Below, in pieces: positions 63,959-64,000 of a DNA stretch of 64,000 nucleotides. Every line of letters begins with the position of its first letter. The first letter of the stretch is position 1. A program made the translations under genes and the position numbers. The notes under the pieces were generated by a model that saw nothing but the letters and a program-made list of their open reading frames with translations, had not been told where the DNA came from and did not search any database. Origin of the DNA: JBGAWK01 sp044227665 (GTDB taxonomy: Bacteria; Bacteroidota; Bacteroidia; Chitinophagales; JADIYW01); the NCBI GenBank assembly GCA_044227665.1, contig JBGAWK010000007.1, positions 17,960 through 81,959 on the forward strand. Direction: 5' to 3'.

Positions 63959-64000
63959 TCATCTATCGCAAAATTGCAGCAAACAAGAAGAGGGCGCGCC

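Noticed and set aside
63993..64000. GGCGCGCC, an 8-base palindrome and AscI site, at the extreme right end, as a possible cloning or adapter junction.
   Set aside because: The window is cut at an arbitrary 64000 bases, no vector-like sequence surrounds it, and one such site can occur by chance. Sequence beyond the window would be needed.

Overview
The window is a chromosomal segment of an AT-rich member of the phylum Bacteroidota. Several things point there: the tail of gldM followed by gldN (type IX secretion/gliding core) at the left edge, proteins ending in type IX secretion sorting domains at the right edge, a Bacteroidota-type lptE-secG block, DUF3276 and DUF2795 proteins, and start regions preceded by the Bacteroidota -7 promoter box TAnnTTTG instead of Shine-Dalgarno sites. 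No rRNA, tRNA, CRISPR array, insertion sequence or prophage was seen. The class or genus cannot be told from the sequence alone.

Layout. 1-1.3 kb: gldM (partial) and gldN. 1.3-8.5 kb, minus strand: trpG-trpE; an operon of dnaX, a CoA-binding protein, an unknown protein and a DUF3276 protein; a GH25 lysozyme; a DUF2795 protein; and a PduO-type adenosyltransferase. 8.6-12.7 kb, plus: lptE, a large acidic protein, secG, prs, ribosomal protein L25. 12.8-13.05 kb: a tiny one-membrane-segment gene with its own promoter and terminator. 13-21 kb: a membrane patatin-like protein, a broken rlmD, and two parvulin chaperones with a MoxR ATPase. 21.3-36 kb: recA, a polyprenyl-phosphate sugar transferase with a Wzi/RemB-like barrel, a hemolysin-III protein, a SIMPL-like protein, tmk, a PurF-like amidotransferase, an OmpA/TSP3 protein, a short-chain dehydrogenase, a NifU-like scaffold, hemJ, and a DUF898/M48 peptidase pair. 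35.8-40.4 kb, minus: a putative toxin locus. 40.6-49.4 kb, minus: acyl-CoA dehydrogenase, a serine hydrolase with LysM, gltD and gltB. 49.6-58.4 kb: a LytTR/LytS two-component pair beside surface-protein genes that share a repeated promoter motif. 58.4-64 kb: a porin-like barrel and a large M43 metalloprotease.

Most of the window is housekeeping. Five places stand out. (1) At 35.8-40.4 kb, three tightly packed genes encode a secreted transglutaminase-like protein; a lipoprotein joining the same Cys-His-Glu domain to an RHS core and a GIY-YIG-like nuclease tip; and a leucine-rich-repeat protein that starts on the stop codon of the toxin gene and is the likely immunity protein. Base composition drops sharply at the RHS/tip boundary, as expected for a swapped toxin tip. 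(2) dnaX is split at a run of ten A preceded by a hairpin; a -1 shift would restore a full-length tau subunit. (3) Two promoters beside the LytTR regulator carry 9-bp direct repeats with 21-bp periodicity, at an identical distance from the -7 box. (4) rlmD has lost its DPPR-type motif region through an internal deletion. (5) A 38-codon membrane microprotein forms its own transcription unit.
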